Source: Spirosoma fluviale
GTDB lineage: Bacteria; Bacteroidota; Bacteroidia; Cytophagales; Spirosomataceae
DNA length: 64,000 nucleotides
Assembly (NCBI RefSeq): GCF_900230225.1
Contig: NZ_OCNH01000001.1
Span: 1-64,000 of the forward strand
Direction of reading: 5' to 3'
A program made the position numbers and the translations under genes. Below the pieces are notes generated by a model. The model did no database searches and was not told where the DNA came from. It worked only from the letters and a program-made list of their open reading frames with translations. Below, in pieces: positions 34,197 through 42,915 of this stretch (within the stretch, counting starts at the first letter, position 1; every line of letters starts with the position of its first letter).

Positions 34197-36899
34197 ATGA
34201 AGTCTTTACTACTCCTGTTGCTTATATGCCTGTATATATTGCCCACCAATGCACAAACGCCCACTACCGGCCTGCGTGGGACCGTTAAAAATGCACAGGG
34301 CGACGTTCTTCCTTTTGCAGCTGTAATTGTAAAAGGTACCCCAAAAGGAACGATTACCAATGCAGAAGGTCGGTATGAAATCGCGCTGGAACCGGGTAAA
34401 TACGACATCATTTTTCAATATCTGGGTTTCCAGACGATACAGAAACCCGTTGAGATTACATCTGGCTTCGTTACGATGGATGCCACCCTAGAGGAACAGG
34501 CACTTCGGCTGGCCGAGGTGCAGACCAAAGCGGGTAACGAAGATCCGGCTTACACCATTATGCGCCGGGCCATTGCCAAAAGTCGGTTCCACCAGTTGCA
34601 GGTGCAGCGCTTTAAGGCGCGGGTTTATACGAAATCATCCTTTACCGTCATTGACCTGCCTAACCTGGCCGAAATGGCCTTCCGAAAGCAACTGAAAGAG
34701 GCTGAAAAAGAAGCTAATTTTAAAGTGGGGGTGCCATTGCTCAATGAAACCGTTGCCGAAGTAACGTTCAGCCAGCCCAATACCTACCGGCAGCGGATCA
34801 TTGCCAACCGAAATTCGCAGGGTGATTTTCTCAGCCCCAATCAGTTTTATAACGCCAGTTTCTACAGCCCGACCATTGCCGGGGCGGTATCGCCGTTGTC
34901 GCCTAAAGCATTTGCCTATTATAAATTCGAGTACAAAGGCACATTCCGGGAGCCGGGTGGGGTAGAGGTGAGTAAAATTCAGGTGATTCCCCGGCAGTAT
35001 GGCGAAGGCGTTTTTCGGGGTACAATCTACATTCTGGAGAACACCTGGGCCATTCACAGTCTGCAACTGGAGACCGTTAACAACATCGGGGTGTCTATTA
35101 CGGTGCGGCATATCTGCACGCCCATTCAGGGTGTCTGGATGCCAACCAACCAGCGGTATGAGGGTAAAGGAACTTACCTGGGCGTGAAAGCTGCGGGCTA
35201 CTATATCCGGAATCTGACCTTCAGCGAGTTTGTGGTCAACCCCGCTTTTGTGGAAGATATTGAAGTGGCCGACGAGAAGAAAGCGCCACCTACCCAAACC
35301 CTGTCCAAAGGCGAAATCAAGGGGCGCAATATGGACGAACTAGTCAAAAAGCAAAAGGAATTCTCGACCAAAAACCTGCGTCAGATGGTTAAGGAGTATG
35401 AAAAGCAGGAGAAACAGGCGCGGAAGAATCGGAAGGAAGACGTTACCGTGGTGCGGGATGACTCGCTGGTAGTCGATTCACTGGCACGTAAACGCTCGAA
35501 TGTGTTCTGGGATTCACTGCGCTCGGTGCCGCTGACAACGGCCGAAATCAAGAGTTACCGAAAAGCCGATAGCCTGGGTTTGGTCAAAGAAATAAAGGTG
35601 CTTACCAAGGTGGATAGCCTTAAGCAGGATAGTCTCGCGTCGGCGAAAAAGAAAAAGTCGCCCAATAAATTTTCGCCGGGTCAATTGCTGAGCGGGCATA
35701 CCTGGCGGCTTACCAAACAGAGTTCGCTGATTTACACCAGCCCGCTGGAACGCGTCGAATACAACACTGTTGAGGGATATACAGTAGAAGGAGCCTTGAA
35801 CCTGCGCTATAGGGCCAAAGTCGATTCACTGAATCGGTTCCGGCAGATTCCGCTAGGGGAGTGGAACATCGGCGGTACCGGGCGGTATCAGTTCGGCCGA
35901 AAGGGGTTTGTGGGGTATGGACTAGGTAGTTATCAATACAAGAGCACGAAACTGAGTGTATCGGGCGGGCGTTACCTCTATCAATACAACCCGGATAACC
36001 CCATCAGTCCGTTTCTGAATTCGTTGACGACCTTGTTCTTCGAGCAGAATTTCGCCAAGCTTTACCAGAAGGATTTCCTGAACCTGACGGTTACGGCCTC
36101 GCCGTTCAAAGACCGGGTCTCGTTGACGGGAAGTCTGGAATATGCCCAACGCACAGAACTGGCCAATTACCGGGAAGACCTGAAACCGTGGATCAACTGG
36201 CGGGAGCGGACGTTTACGCCAAATCGGCCTGACAATGCTGAGGTGGAAACGACGGCTTTCCCCTCCCATAATGCGTTAGTGCTTAATCTGACGGCTTCCG
36301 CCAAACTGGGTGCTACCCAATACACAATCCGCAATGGTCGGCGGATTGCCCGGCGGGATAACGATGCGCCCTTGCTGACGCTCAACTACCGGAAAGGGAT
36401 GCAGGATGTGGACTATGATTTTCTACAGGCCAGTATTAGCCATTCGTTCGAAACGGGCATCCGAAGCCGGTTGAATTACAAACTCAGCGCTGGGTCTTTT
36501 CTGAATGACCGGCAGGTGTATTTCCCGGACTTCAAGCATTTCGAAGGGAATCAGTTTTTCTTCCAGCAGGGCGATGTTGTGTCGACCTACCGGCTGTTGC
36601 CGTATTACCAGTACAGCACGGGCAAACGCTTTGCCGAAGCCCACGTGCTGGCCGAGTTTCGTAAGTTTTTCGTGACCCAGCTCACGCTGGTTAGGCTGCT
36701 CGGACTGAAGGAAAACCTGTTCGTGCATTACCTCTACACACCGGCCTCCAAGAACTACACCGAAGTAGGTTATGGTCTGGATGGCCTGATTCCGCAGGTT
36801 CTGCCTTTTTTTCGGGTCGAAGTTATTTCGCAATGGCAAGACGCCAAATACCAGGGGCTGGGCTTCCGGATTGGCACAACGCTGAAGTTTGGGCGGTAG
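34197..36899 (+). CDS. DUF5686 outer-membrane protein with carboxypeptidase-like regulatory domain
   Basis: The start at 34197 gives the signal peptide MKSLLLLLLICLYILPTNAQ. The 900-residue protein then has a CarboxypepD_reg-like beta-sandwich (about residues 25-105: LRGTVKNAQGDVLPFAAVIVKGT, EPGKYDIIFQYLGFQ) that is common in SusC-type receptors. A long DUF5686 region follows, ending in barrel-like strands and a terminal GLGFRIGTTLKFGR. There is a Lys-rich, coiled-coil-like segment near residues 385-430. It is likely an outer-membrane beta-barrel of unknown function. It stands alone, divergent from the peptidase gene. Confidence 0.88.
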   Translation: MKSLLLLLLICLYILPTNAQTPTTGLRGTVKNAQGDVLPFAAVIVKGTPKGTITNAEGRYEIALEPGKYDIIFQYLGFQTIQKPVEITSGFVTMDATLEEQALRLAEVQTKAGNEDPAYTIMRRAIAKSRFHQLQVQRFKARVYTKSSFTVIDLPNLAEMAFRKQLKEAEKEANFKVGVPLLNETVAEVTFSQPNTYRQRIIANRNSQGDFLSPNQFYNASFYSPTIAGAVSPLSPKAFAYYKFEYKGTFREPGGVEVSKIQVIPRQYGEGVFRGTIYILENTWAIHSLQLETVNNIGVSITVRHICTPIQGVWMPTNQRYEGKGTYLGVKAAGYYIRNLTFSEFVVNPAFVEDIEVADEKKAPPTQTLSKGEIKGRNMDELVKKQKEFSTKNLRQMVKEYEKQEKQARKNRKEDVTVVRDDSLVVDSLARKRSNVFWDSLRSVPLTTAEIKSYRKADSLGLVKEIKVLTKVDSLKQDSLASAKKKKSPNKFSPGQLLSGHTWRLTKQSSLIYTSPLERVEYNTVEGYTVEGALNLRYRAKVDSLNRFRQIPLGEWNIGGTGRYQFGRKGFVGYGLGSYQYKSTKLSVSGGRYLYQYNPDNPISPFLNSLTTLFFEQNFAKLYQKDFLNLTVTASPFKDRVSLTGSLEYAQRTELANYREDLKPWINWRERTFTPNRPDNAEVETTAFPSHNALVLNLTASAKLGATQYTIRNGRRIARRDNDAPLLTLNYRKGMQDVDYDFLQASISHSFETGIRSRLNYKLSAGSFLNDRQVYFPDFKHFEGNQFFFQQGDVVSTYRLLPYYQYSTGKRFAEAHVLAEFRKFFVTQLTLVRLLGLKENLFVHYLYTPASKNYTEVGYGLDGLIPQVLPFFRVEVISQWQDAKYQGLGFRIGTTLKFGR

Positions 36900-36951
36900 C
36901 GCGTTTGTAGCCTGGCCGGCGTACAATTTATAGGCATGTATTCTTAACATC

Positions 36952-36989
36952 AGCGTCCCACTGCTTAGTCAGGTGGGACGCTTTTTTTG
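36952..36989 (+). terminator. Intrinsic terminator
   Basis: Ten-bp arms AGCGTCCCAC (36952-36961) and GTGGGACGCT (36973-36982) are followed by seven T residues. It follows the DUF5686 gene by 53 bases. Confidence 0.92.
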
Positions 36990-37077
36990 CCCGTAAGTCA
37001 TACCCTCGCTATTGCTGAATTGGACGAAGTGGCGTAACAAGTACAAGTACATTGTTGAAAAAAGGTTAAGTCAGGCA

Positions 37078-37106
37078 GGTAACCTTTCCGCTCAGTTGGA
37101 ATAAAC
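37078..37106. repeat. Motif A, copy 1
   Basis: A 29-base word beginning GGTAACCTTT and ending TGGAATAAAC, 23 of 29 identical to 44171-44199. The outer ten bases at each end are identical and the middle nine vary. It lies upstream of an accessory-region gene. The surrounding stretch 36990-37253 shows no gene. Confidence 0.5.
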
Positions 37107-37253
37107 AAACGAAAGTTCGCTTAAAGGACCAGTAAAGGCGGAAATCGGAAAGTTGGACAACGAGTAGATAAAACTTTCTAAAAGACCACTCATATAGACG
37201 ATTTAGCTTGTGCTACCCTTCATAAACAGAGGCTATTTGGTGTATAAGGCTAC

Positions 37254-37333
37254 TCTTTTGGCCGTAATGTCCCCAATTTGATAGATAATGTCCCAAAACA
37301 GACAGCCCCTCTGATCTTTTAAACTAACCTTTG
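37254..37333 (+). promoter_or_regulatory. Motif B, copy 1: duplicated upstream regulatory module
   Basis: Two direct TAATGTCCC words (starting 37265 and 37286) are 21 bp apart, two helical turns. ATCTTTT follows, then ACCTTTG ending at 37333. The same words with the same spacing occur at 38201-38279. ACCTTTG, with TA just before it, could be the -7 promoter element for the collagen-like gene, which starts at 37386. Confidence 0.55.
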
Positions 37334-37385
37334 CTCTACCCAAAGCGGGTACATTTTTCCACATAATTTATAGTAATCCAAACGT

Positions 37386-38012
37386 ATGTCGTTCAACACT
37401 ACATTTTCGAAATTTATCAACACTCTGTTTCTGTCTTTAACAATTGTTGTTTTTTTAGCCGCCTGTAAAGGGGAAGTAGGCCCAAAGGGCGACACCGGTG
37501 CTACGGGTTCTGCGGGTGCAGCAGGTGCTACAGGACCTACGGGTACGACAGGTGCTACCGGTGCAACCGGGCCACAAGGGGCAACTGGTGCTGTTGGGCC
37601 TACCGGACCTTCCAGTATCACCCAAGTTACGTATGCCAGCTCCTTTTCTCTTGCTGCAGCAAACGCTAACTTTAATCTCAATTTACCAGGTTACATAACG
37701 AAAGCAGTTATTGATAAGAGTCTGGTAGTCGTATATCTACAGTCTCCTTCTTTAGGGCCCCAAGTGTATCAAATACCTGGAAATATGGGTGGAGTAAATG
37801 GCGATGTGTTTGGCTATGTTATTTATGCTTCTTACCCAACTGTTCAGACTATTAATGTCTATCGCACAGCAAGTTCAGGTGTTTCTTTGACACAGATTAG
37901 TCTGGCAAGGGTATTAATTATTCCGGCAGCTACTGTAGTTAATGGCCGGAAAGCCGCCGTTGATTTTAATAACTACGAAGCTGTCAAGGAATTTTACAAT
38001 CTAACTGATTAG
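37386..38012 (+). CDS. Collagen-like lipoprotein
   Basis: The 208-residue protein has a lipoprotein signal ([14 protein letters not shown]) followed directly by about 16 Gly-X-Y triplets ([19 protein letters not shown] onward) rich in GAT and GPT, the bacterial collagen-like pattern. A C-terminal globular domain of about 140 residues follows, without known motif, containing [21 protein letters not shown]. It would form a trimeric stalk anchored to a membrane, probably surface exposed. Similar short collagen-like lipoproteins are frequent in Bacteroidota. Motif B lies 52 bases upstream. Confidence 0.85.
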   Translation: MSFNTTFSKFINTLFLSLTIVVFLAACKGEVGPKGDTGATGSAGAAGATGPTGTTGATGATGPQGATGAVGPTGPSSITQVTYASSFSLAAANANFNLNLPGYITKAVIDKSLVVVYLQSPSLGPQVYQIPGNMGGVNGDVFGYVIYASYPTVQTINVYRTASSGVSLTQISLARVLIIPAATVVNGRKAAVDFNNYEAVKEFYNLTD

Positions 38013-38023
38013 GAGTTATTTCC

Positions 38024-38064
38024 ACCGGTTGCTCTGGTGAGCCGAACCCTTCGGAGCAACCGGT
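38024..38064 (+). terminator. Hairpin after the collagen-like gene
   Basis: Perfect 11-bp arms (38024-38034 and 38054-38064, ACCGGTTGCTC and its complement) enclose a 19-base loop that can form a further 4-bp CGAA/TTCG stem. There is no T run, so it is a weak or stabilising terminator. Confidence 0.6.
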
Positions 38065-38200
38065 TCGCATTGATCTACTTCGCTAGGTATTCTATCCACA
38101 CTATTTCAATTGATTGGCTTGTTGAGGATCGCTCCTTAAAAAGCGAGCTTCCTTCAACGGCCAGCGCACAAACTGGTCTACTTTAACTACTCATGTCACA

Positions 38201-38279
38201 TTTTTGGTTATAATGTCTCCAATTTTATAGATTATGTCCCAAAATAGAAAGTGAATGTAATCTTTTGGGCAGACCTTTG
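38201..38279 (+). promoter_or_regulatory. Motif B, copy 2
   Basis: TAATGTCTCC (38211-38220) and TTATGTCCC (38232-38240) repeat with the 21-bp period of copy 1, then ATCTTTT and ACCTTTG follow at the same distances (the second repeat to ACCTTTG is 41 bp in both). It lies 88 bases before a 27-codon ORF and about 580 before the CHAT gene. Confidence 0.55.
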
Positions 38280-38366
38280 GCAGAATGGCTGGAAATATGT
38301 AAAGAATGAATTTTTAAAACCATTTTCCATAATTAAACCATTTTACACACTCTAAATTTTATTTTT

Positions 38367-38450
38367 ATGAAAACCGAAGAACCACAAACCACAGAGGACT
38401 CCAGCGCAAAACAACCAAATCCTCCTATTACAAAACCCGCAATTGCATAG
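38367..38450 (+). CDS. Possible 27-residue peptide
   Basis: ATG at 38367 opens MKTEEPQTTEDSSAKQPNPP, ending ITKPAIA and TAG at 38448-38450. The peptide is hydrophilic, Pro/Glu/Thr-rich and unrecognised. Support comes from its position downstream of motif B copy 2 and an AT-rich leader like that of other genes here. It may be a real small protein, a leader peptide, or chance. Confidence 0.35.
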   Translation: MKTEEPQTTEDSSAKQPNPPITKPAIA

Positions 38451-38469
38451 CAAACGATGAAGAAGTTAC

Positions 38470-38578
38470 CCCTGGGTCTCTGAGTCAGGTATGTTCGGTG
38501 ATTAATCAAGTGCCATTACTATGGGATAGTATGACTCTACTCACAATTAATCACCTGCATCGCTTGTGTGACCCAGGG
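38470..38578 (+). ncRNA. Nested stem structure, possible structured RNA
   Basis: An outer 9-bp stem CCCTGGGTC/GACCCAGGG (38470-38478 and 38570-38578) encloses a second perfect 10-bp stem GGTGATTAAT/ATTAATCACC (38497-38506 and 38546-38555). The nested layout within 109 bases suggests a folded RNA or a protein-binding DNA site. No known family was recognised. The remaining bases up to 38859 show no other gene. Confidence 0.35.
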
Positions 38579-38859
38579 TCTAACAACTGAATTGCCAACG
38601 TTTATAGTACCAATTTACTATTGAACCTGTTAAAAATTCATTTTCAAAGCGGCAACAACATAATTCGCAAATTAGACACGGACATACAATTGTATTTTTA
38701 ACCAACGATGATCAGTCAATTTTCTTTAGCTAATTTGGGAATAAGGGGTTACGGCTTTAGGGATCGACAATTAGTGGTACTCATACTCTCTTCAAATCAT
38801 TTACGTTTGACCCATCTGTCTAGCTAAATTATCACAAAGCTTAAAACAACCGCCTTGTC

Positions 38860-41800
38860 ATGGGTAAAATAGTTATAGTCCGTTTCAGTTTCTTTTTCTT
38901 TATTTCCTTAAGCATAGGGAAACAGATTGGCTATACTAAAAATCAATTGACTGATTGGTCTCAACCGAATACTGTAGATACGCTTATGGCTTATCGGGAG
39001 CTGGTTGAGGCCGATTCGCTCAGAGACAAAGGGCAATACAGTCAGGCCATCAAAGCTATCCAAACGGCTCAACGTATATATGAACGGGGAAAGTATAGGG
39101 TGCGGGTTATAGACTGTTTAGTTAGATACGCAAGTATTCTGGATGCGGCTGATCTTCCAATCCAGTGCATGCAAGCACTGCGGAAAGCTCAAAATTATGC
39201 CAGCCTCTATCCTAAATTAAATCTGCATCGGTTAAAAGCTGATATAGATCTGAAGTTTGCAGAACTGTATATTCCCATGCGAAAATCGGATAGTGTTACT
39301 TACTTTCTGAACAGAGCAGAACCTGTTTTTGACAAAATAAAGGACTGGGAGAAATTTACGTATTGTGAAATACTGCGAGCCGGTGACTACTACTATGCCT
39401 CCAATTTCAAATGTATGGAAGTTAGTTTATCATTGGCTCTACAGCGGGCCAAACAAAAATTACCACAGACCAACGATACCTTTAGTGTTATTTACAGGTT
39501 GCAAGGGGTTATGTATGATGCGCTGGGCGATTATGAAAAGGCGATTATGGTTGCTCAGGACGGCTTGCGGGCTGTACTTGCCAAGCCTCGGTTAACCTCA
39601 CTGGATTCTTCATACGTTGTAACATTTTATAATAACATAGGAGCCATGTATTACTCAAAGGGCGACTATGACCGAACGATTGATTACTACACTCAGGCGT
39701 TACAATTTGCTATGAGGCAAAAATCCCCTCCTGTGCCTACGCTGCTGAGTATTTATCAAAATATAGGCTCAACTTATAATAAGCAGGGAAATACGGACCG
39801 GGCAATGGCTTTTTATATGCAAAGTATGAAATATACTCAGGGCGCATATGTTCAGCAGATTGCCGCAATTTATTTCAAAATAAGCGGTCTATTTATCAAA
39901 CAAAAGAATAGTCAACAGGCTCTCTATTATCTACAGAAAGGAGCTCTGCTTCAGAAAAACGAGCAGAAAGATATTGAGATTTATTACCTGCGAAAAGCAG
40001 AATGTTATGTATTGCAGCGCCAGTTTCAACAAGCGCTCGACACCTATGAGGTAGCCATACAGGCATCGCAGCATAACCAGAATGCGCCTACAGAGACGAT
40101 CATTCGGCAGAAGATGGCCGATGTGTATCTACAGCAAAAGAACTACCGCGACGCCTTGCAACAGGTGAAGCAGGGTTTGGCCATTGTTTATCCAAGTCGT
40201 AGAAAAGGCGGAGACGAAAACGCATTCCAACTAAGCCAGACGGGTGACCGGCTCTCGCTTCTGGAATTACTATGTCTCAAAAGTAAAATTTACCAGCAAT
40301 GGGCCGTAACGGCAATAACGCAACCGATACGGCAACAACGACTGCAAACGTGCCATCGCTTAAATCAAACCATTACGACCTTATACGACACCCTCCGGCT
40401 TAACTACCCCTGGGAAAATTCTAAGTACTTACTGGCTCAAAAGGCCAGTCCGTTTTATAAGGGGGCTATGGAAGTGGCTTTACAACTGCATCAGCTAATT
40501 GGCCAGGAGCTATACCTGAACCATGCCTTTGGTTTTGCCGAAAAAAATAGAGCTGTCGTTTTACAGGATGCCTTAGCGGATACCCACGCCCGGCAACATG
40601 GCGATATTCCCGAAAAAGTCTGGAACGATGAAAAACGACTCCGCATCAACCTTATTTTCTATACCCGAAAGTTGATTGAAGCGACTGCCTCCAAGGATTC
40701 GTTACGAATGACCCGCTATCAGCAGTATCTGTTCGAGAACCGCAGAAAGCTGGAAGCGTTGACAACCAACTTTCAGAAGACCTACCCCGAATATTACCAA
40801 CTCCGGCACGATACCAGGCCGGTTTCGTTGCAGGCAGTGCAGGTGAGACTAAGCCGGTCTCAGTCGAGTTTTATTGAATATGCCGAAGGCGTAGATGATC
40901 TGTACGCCTTCTGTATCACACCAACCACCCGTCGCGTTGTTCGCATCGGAAAAATTAGGGCTATTGAGCAACAGGTGAATCGCTTACGGACCAGTTTAAC
41001 GGATTATGCTATGGTGACAGAGTCATCGAGCAAGGCTTATAATCTGTTTACGCAAAGTGCCTATCAACTCTACAACGTGCTCATTAAGCCGGTTGTACCC
41101 ATACAAAACGCTTTTCCAAAACACTTGACCATAGTTCCCATAGGTAGTTTGAGCTATGTGCCCTTCGACAATCTGCTGGATGCCTCACCTGTTCGTTCGA
41201 AGTCATCGTCTTATGCCCGATTGCCTTATTTAGTGCGTAAGACGGCTATTAGTTACGCGTATTCGGCCAGTTTGTTTGTCGATGTATCGCCGGTGAAATC
41301 AACAACCCAGGCAGGTACCTTACTGGCTTTTGCGCCTGCTTATTCATCCGCTAATCAACGCACGACGGTAAGCCCCATGTACCGGTCAGGCAATCAAACG
41401 GCTGGAGAAACGCCTTTGTCTGAAACGCAGCAGGAAGTAAAACAAATCACTGGTTATTTTAACGGACAAGCTTATCTGGATAAGTCCGCAACCAAAAGCC
41501 AGTTTCTACAACTGGCTGAAGGATACGATGTTATTCATCTGGCTATGCACAGCCGGGCCGATGAGCAGAATTCAAACCAGAACACGCTCTTTTTTACACC
41601 GGAAAAAAAACAGTCCAACAGCCACCTGGATGCTTACGAAGTAGGTGGTTTGCAACTGAATGCCCGCATGACTGTATTGAGTGGCTGCGAAACGGGGTAT
41701 GGGACGTATCAGGTTGGCGAAGGGGTGCTTAGTCTTGCCCGAAGTTTTATCCTGGCTGGTAGTAAAAGCGTCGTGATGAGCCTGTGGAAGGCAGAGGATA

Positions 41801-42114
41801 GAGCCAGCGCCAGCATCATGGATTTATTCTACAAAGGATTGGCTGATGGCCTGTCAAAAGACGAAGCCTTACGGCAGGCTAAGTTGACGTATATAGATAA
41901 GAGTGACGACTTGACGGGTCACCCCTTGTTCTGGTCGGGTATTGTGGTTATAGGCGACGCTTCCCCATTGGTTTTACCAAAGCACAAGATTCTGTTGTGG
42001 CTAAGCTCACTGGTACTTATACTACTAACGATCCTGGCATGGCGACACGGAAAGACAATGTTGAACATGTACTTCTTTACGAAAGCCAAGTTTCAATCTA
42101 CGTCTTCGTACTAA
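38860..42114 (+). CDS. TPR-CHAT protease, membrane anchored
   Basis: The 1,084-residue protein begins with a signal-like hydrophobic segment (FSFFFFISLSI). A long TPR array follows (about residues 40-450; for example YNNIGAMYYSKGDYDRTIDYYTQAL), then a helical region and a C-terminal CHAT caspase-like peptidase domain. The catalytic dyad is His897 in VIHLAMHSRAD and Cys943 in VLSGCETGYG; the GEGVLSLARSFILAGSKSVVMSLW motif confirms the family. A final helix (LLWLSSLVLILLTILAW, about 1045-1065) would anchor it in the inner membrane, so the protease probably faces the periplasm. A TACGTTTG promoter element lies at 38802-38809. An ECF sigma factor and anti-sigma-like protein follow, suggesting it cleaves a regulator of that sigma factor. 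Confidence 0.9.
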   Translation: MGKIVIVRFSFFFFISLSIGKQIGYTKNQLTDWSQPNTVDTLMAYRELVEADSLRDKGQYSQAIKAIQTAQRIYERGKYRVRVIDCLVRYASILDAADLPIQCMQALRKAQNYASLYPKLNLHRLKADIDLKFAELYIPMRKSDSVTYFLNRAEPVFDKIKDWEKFTYCEILRAGDYYYASNFKCMEVSLSLALQRAKQKLPQTNDTFSVIYRLQGVMYDALGDYEKAIMVAQDGLRAVLAKPRLTSLDSSYVVTFYNNIGAMYYSKGDYDRTIDYYTQALQFAMRQKSPPVPTLLSIYQNIGSTYNKQGNTDRAMAFYMQSMKYTQGAYVQQIAAIYFKISGLFIKQKNSQQALYYLQKGALLQKNEQKDIEIYYLRKAECYVLQRQFQQALDTYEVAIQASQHNQNAPTETIIRQKMADVYLQQKNYRDALQQVKQGLAIVYPSRRKGGDENAFQLSQTGDRLSLLELLCLKSKIYQQWAVTAITQPIRQQRLQTCHRLNQTITTLYDTLRLNYPWENSKYLLAQKASPFYKGAMEVALQLHQLIGQELYLNHAFGFAEKNRAVVLQDALADTHARQHGDIPEKVWNDEKRLRINLIFYTRKLIEATASKDSLRMTRYQQYLFENRRKLEALTTNFQKTYPEYYQLRHDTRPVSLQAVQVRLSRSQSSFIEYAEGVDDLYAFCITPTTRRVVRIGKIRAIEQQVNRLRTSLTDYAMVTESSSKAYNLFTQSAYQLYNVLIKPVVPIQNAFPKHLTIVPIGSLSYVPFDNLLDASPVRSKSSSYARLPYLVRKTAISYAYSASLFVDVSPVKSTTQAGTLLAFAPAYSSANQRTTVSPMYRSGNQTAGETPLSETQQEVKQITGYFNGQAYLDKSATKSQFLQLAEGYDVIHLAMHSRADEQNSNQNTLFFTPEKKQSNSHLDAYEVGGLQLNARMTVLSGCETGYGTYQVGEGVLSLARSFILAGSKSVVMSLWKAEDRASASIMDLFYKGLADGLSKDEALRQAKLTYIDKSDDLTGHPLFWSGIVVIGDASPLVLPKHKILLWLSSLVLILLTILAWRHGKTMLNMYFFTKAKFQSTSSY

Positions 42115-42292
42115 GTTCAGAAGCTCTATTTATTAAAAGTCAGAAAATGAAATCATAAATCAACATTAGGAAGACTCGTTTACAAGTGAACAGGGTAGGG
42201 TTTGGCAAACAAATAGCTGGACTTGTCGAGTAAGGGAAATAGCCTATAGGCCGTAGAAAACGTATTTATCATAGTGACTACGTGGGCCATAT

Positions 42293-42907
42293 ATGTATAT
42301 TTACAAAATTTCCCGCCAAGACCTGACATTTGTGAATACCTCTGATACACCTAAAGTCGATACGCTCTTTATTAATGGCCTGCGAACGGGCGATGCTGTG
42401 TTGCTAAAGGAAATATACAGCCGTTTCTTTTCGGGAATTAAACAGATGATCCAAACCAACGCGGGAAGTCTGGATGATGCCAAAGACATTTTTCAGGATG
42501 CCTTGATGATCATCTACCGGCAGGCGCTACGCCCGGACTTTACCTTAACGGTGGCCTTTTATACGTATTTGTATTCGGTTTGCCGTAAGCTCTGGCTCAA
42601 ACAACTCAGAAATCGTTCGACCAAGGGAGAGGTAGAAATAACCGAAACGATGGATATTATGGAAGAGGGGCTTCTGGAAGCGATTACCCGGAATGAACAG
42701 TACAAACTGTATCAGGATAATTTTCGTAAGCTGGGCGACGACTGTCAGAAGCTCTTACGCTTGTTCATGGAAGATCGGAGTGTGAAAGAGTTGATGGCCT
42801 TGCTGGGATATAGCAGCGAGTCGTACACCAAGAAACGTAAGTTTCAGTGCAAGGAGAAACTGATAAGTTTAATAAAAGAAGACAGCCGGTATAGGGATTT
42901 ATACTGA
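42293..42907 (+). CDS. ECF-type sigma factor
   Basis: The 204-residue protein has sigma region 2 (LLKEIYSRFFSGIKQMIQ, AKDIFQDALMIIYRQ, FYTYLYSVCRKLWLKQLRNR) and region 4 (CQKLLRLFMEDRSVKELMALLGYSSESYTKKRKFQCKEKLISLI). It lacks regions 1 and 3, as expected for extracytoplasmic-function sigma factors. The start at 42293 adds about 20 residues before region 2; a later start is possible. It is separated by 8 bases from the anti-sigma-like gene and lies 178 bases after the TPR-CHAT gene. ECF sigma factors direct RNA polymerase to stress or envelope regulons; its targets may carry the duplicated upstream motifs nearby. Confidence 0.92.
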   Translation: MYIYKISRQDLTFVNTSDTPKVDTLFINGLRTGDAVLLKEIYSRFFSGIKQMIQTNAGSLDDAKDIFQDALMIIYRQALRPDFTLTVAFYTYLYSVCRKLWLKQLRNRSTKGEVEITETMDIMEEGLLEAITRNEQYKLYQDNFRKLGDDCQKLLRLFMEDRSVKELMALLGYSSESYTKKRKFQCKEKLISLIKEDSRYRDLY

Positions 42908-42915
42908 ACGAGGCA

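Noticed and set aside
36990..37385. tRNA or small RNA gene in the accessory upstream region
   Set aside because: No cloverleaf or CCA-terminated structure was found; only the repeated motifs A and B stand out.
38470..38578. Integron attC-like site
   Set aside because: The nested stems recall attC, but no integrase, no array and no conserved core triplets are present.
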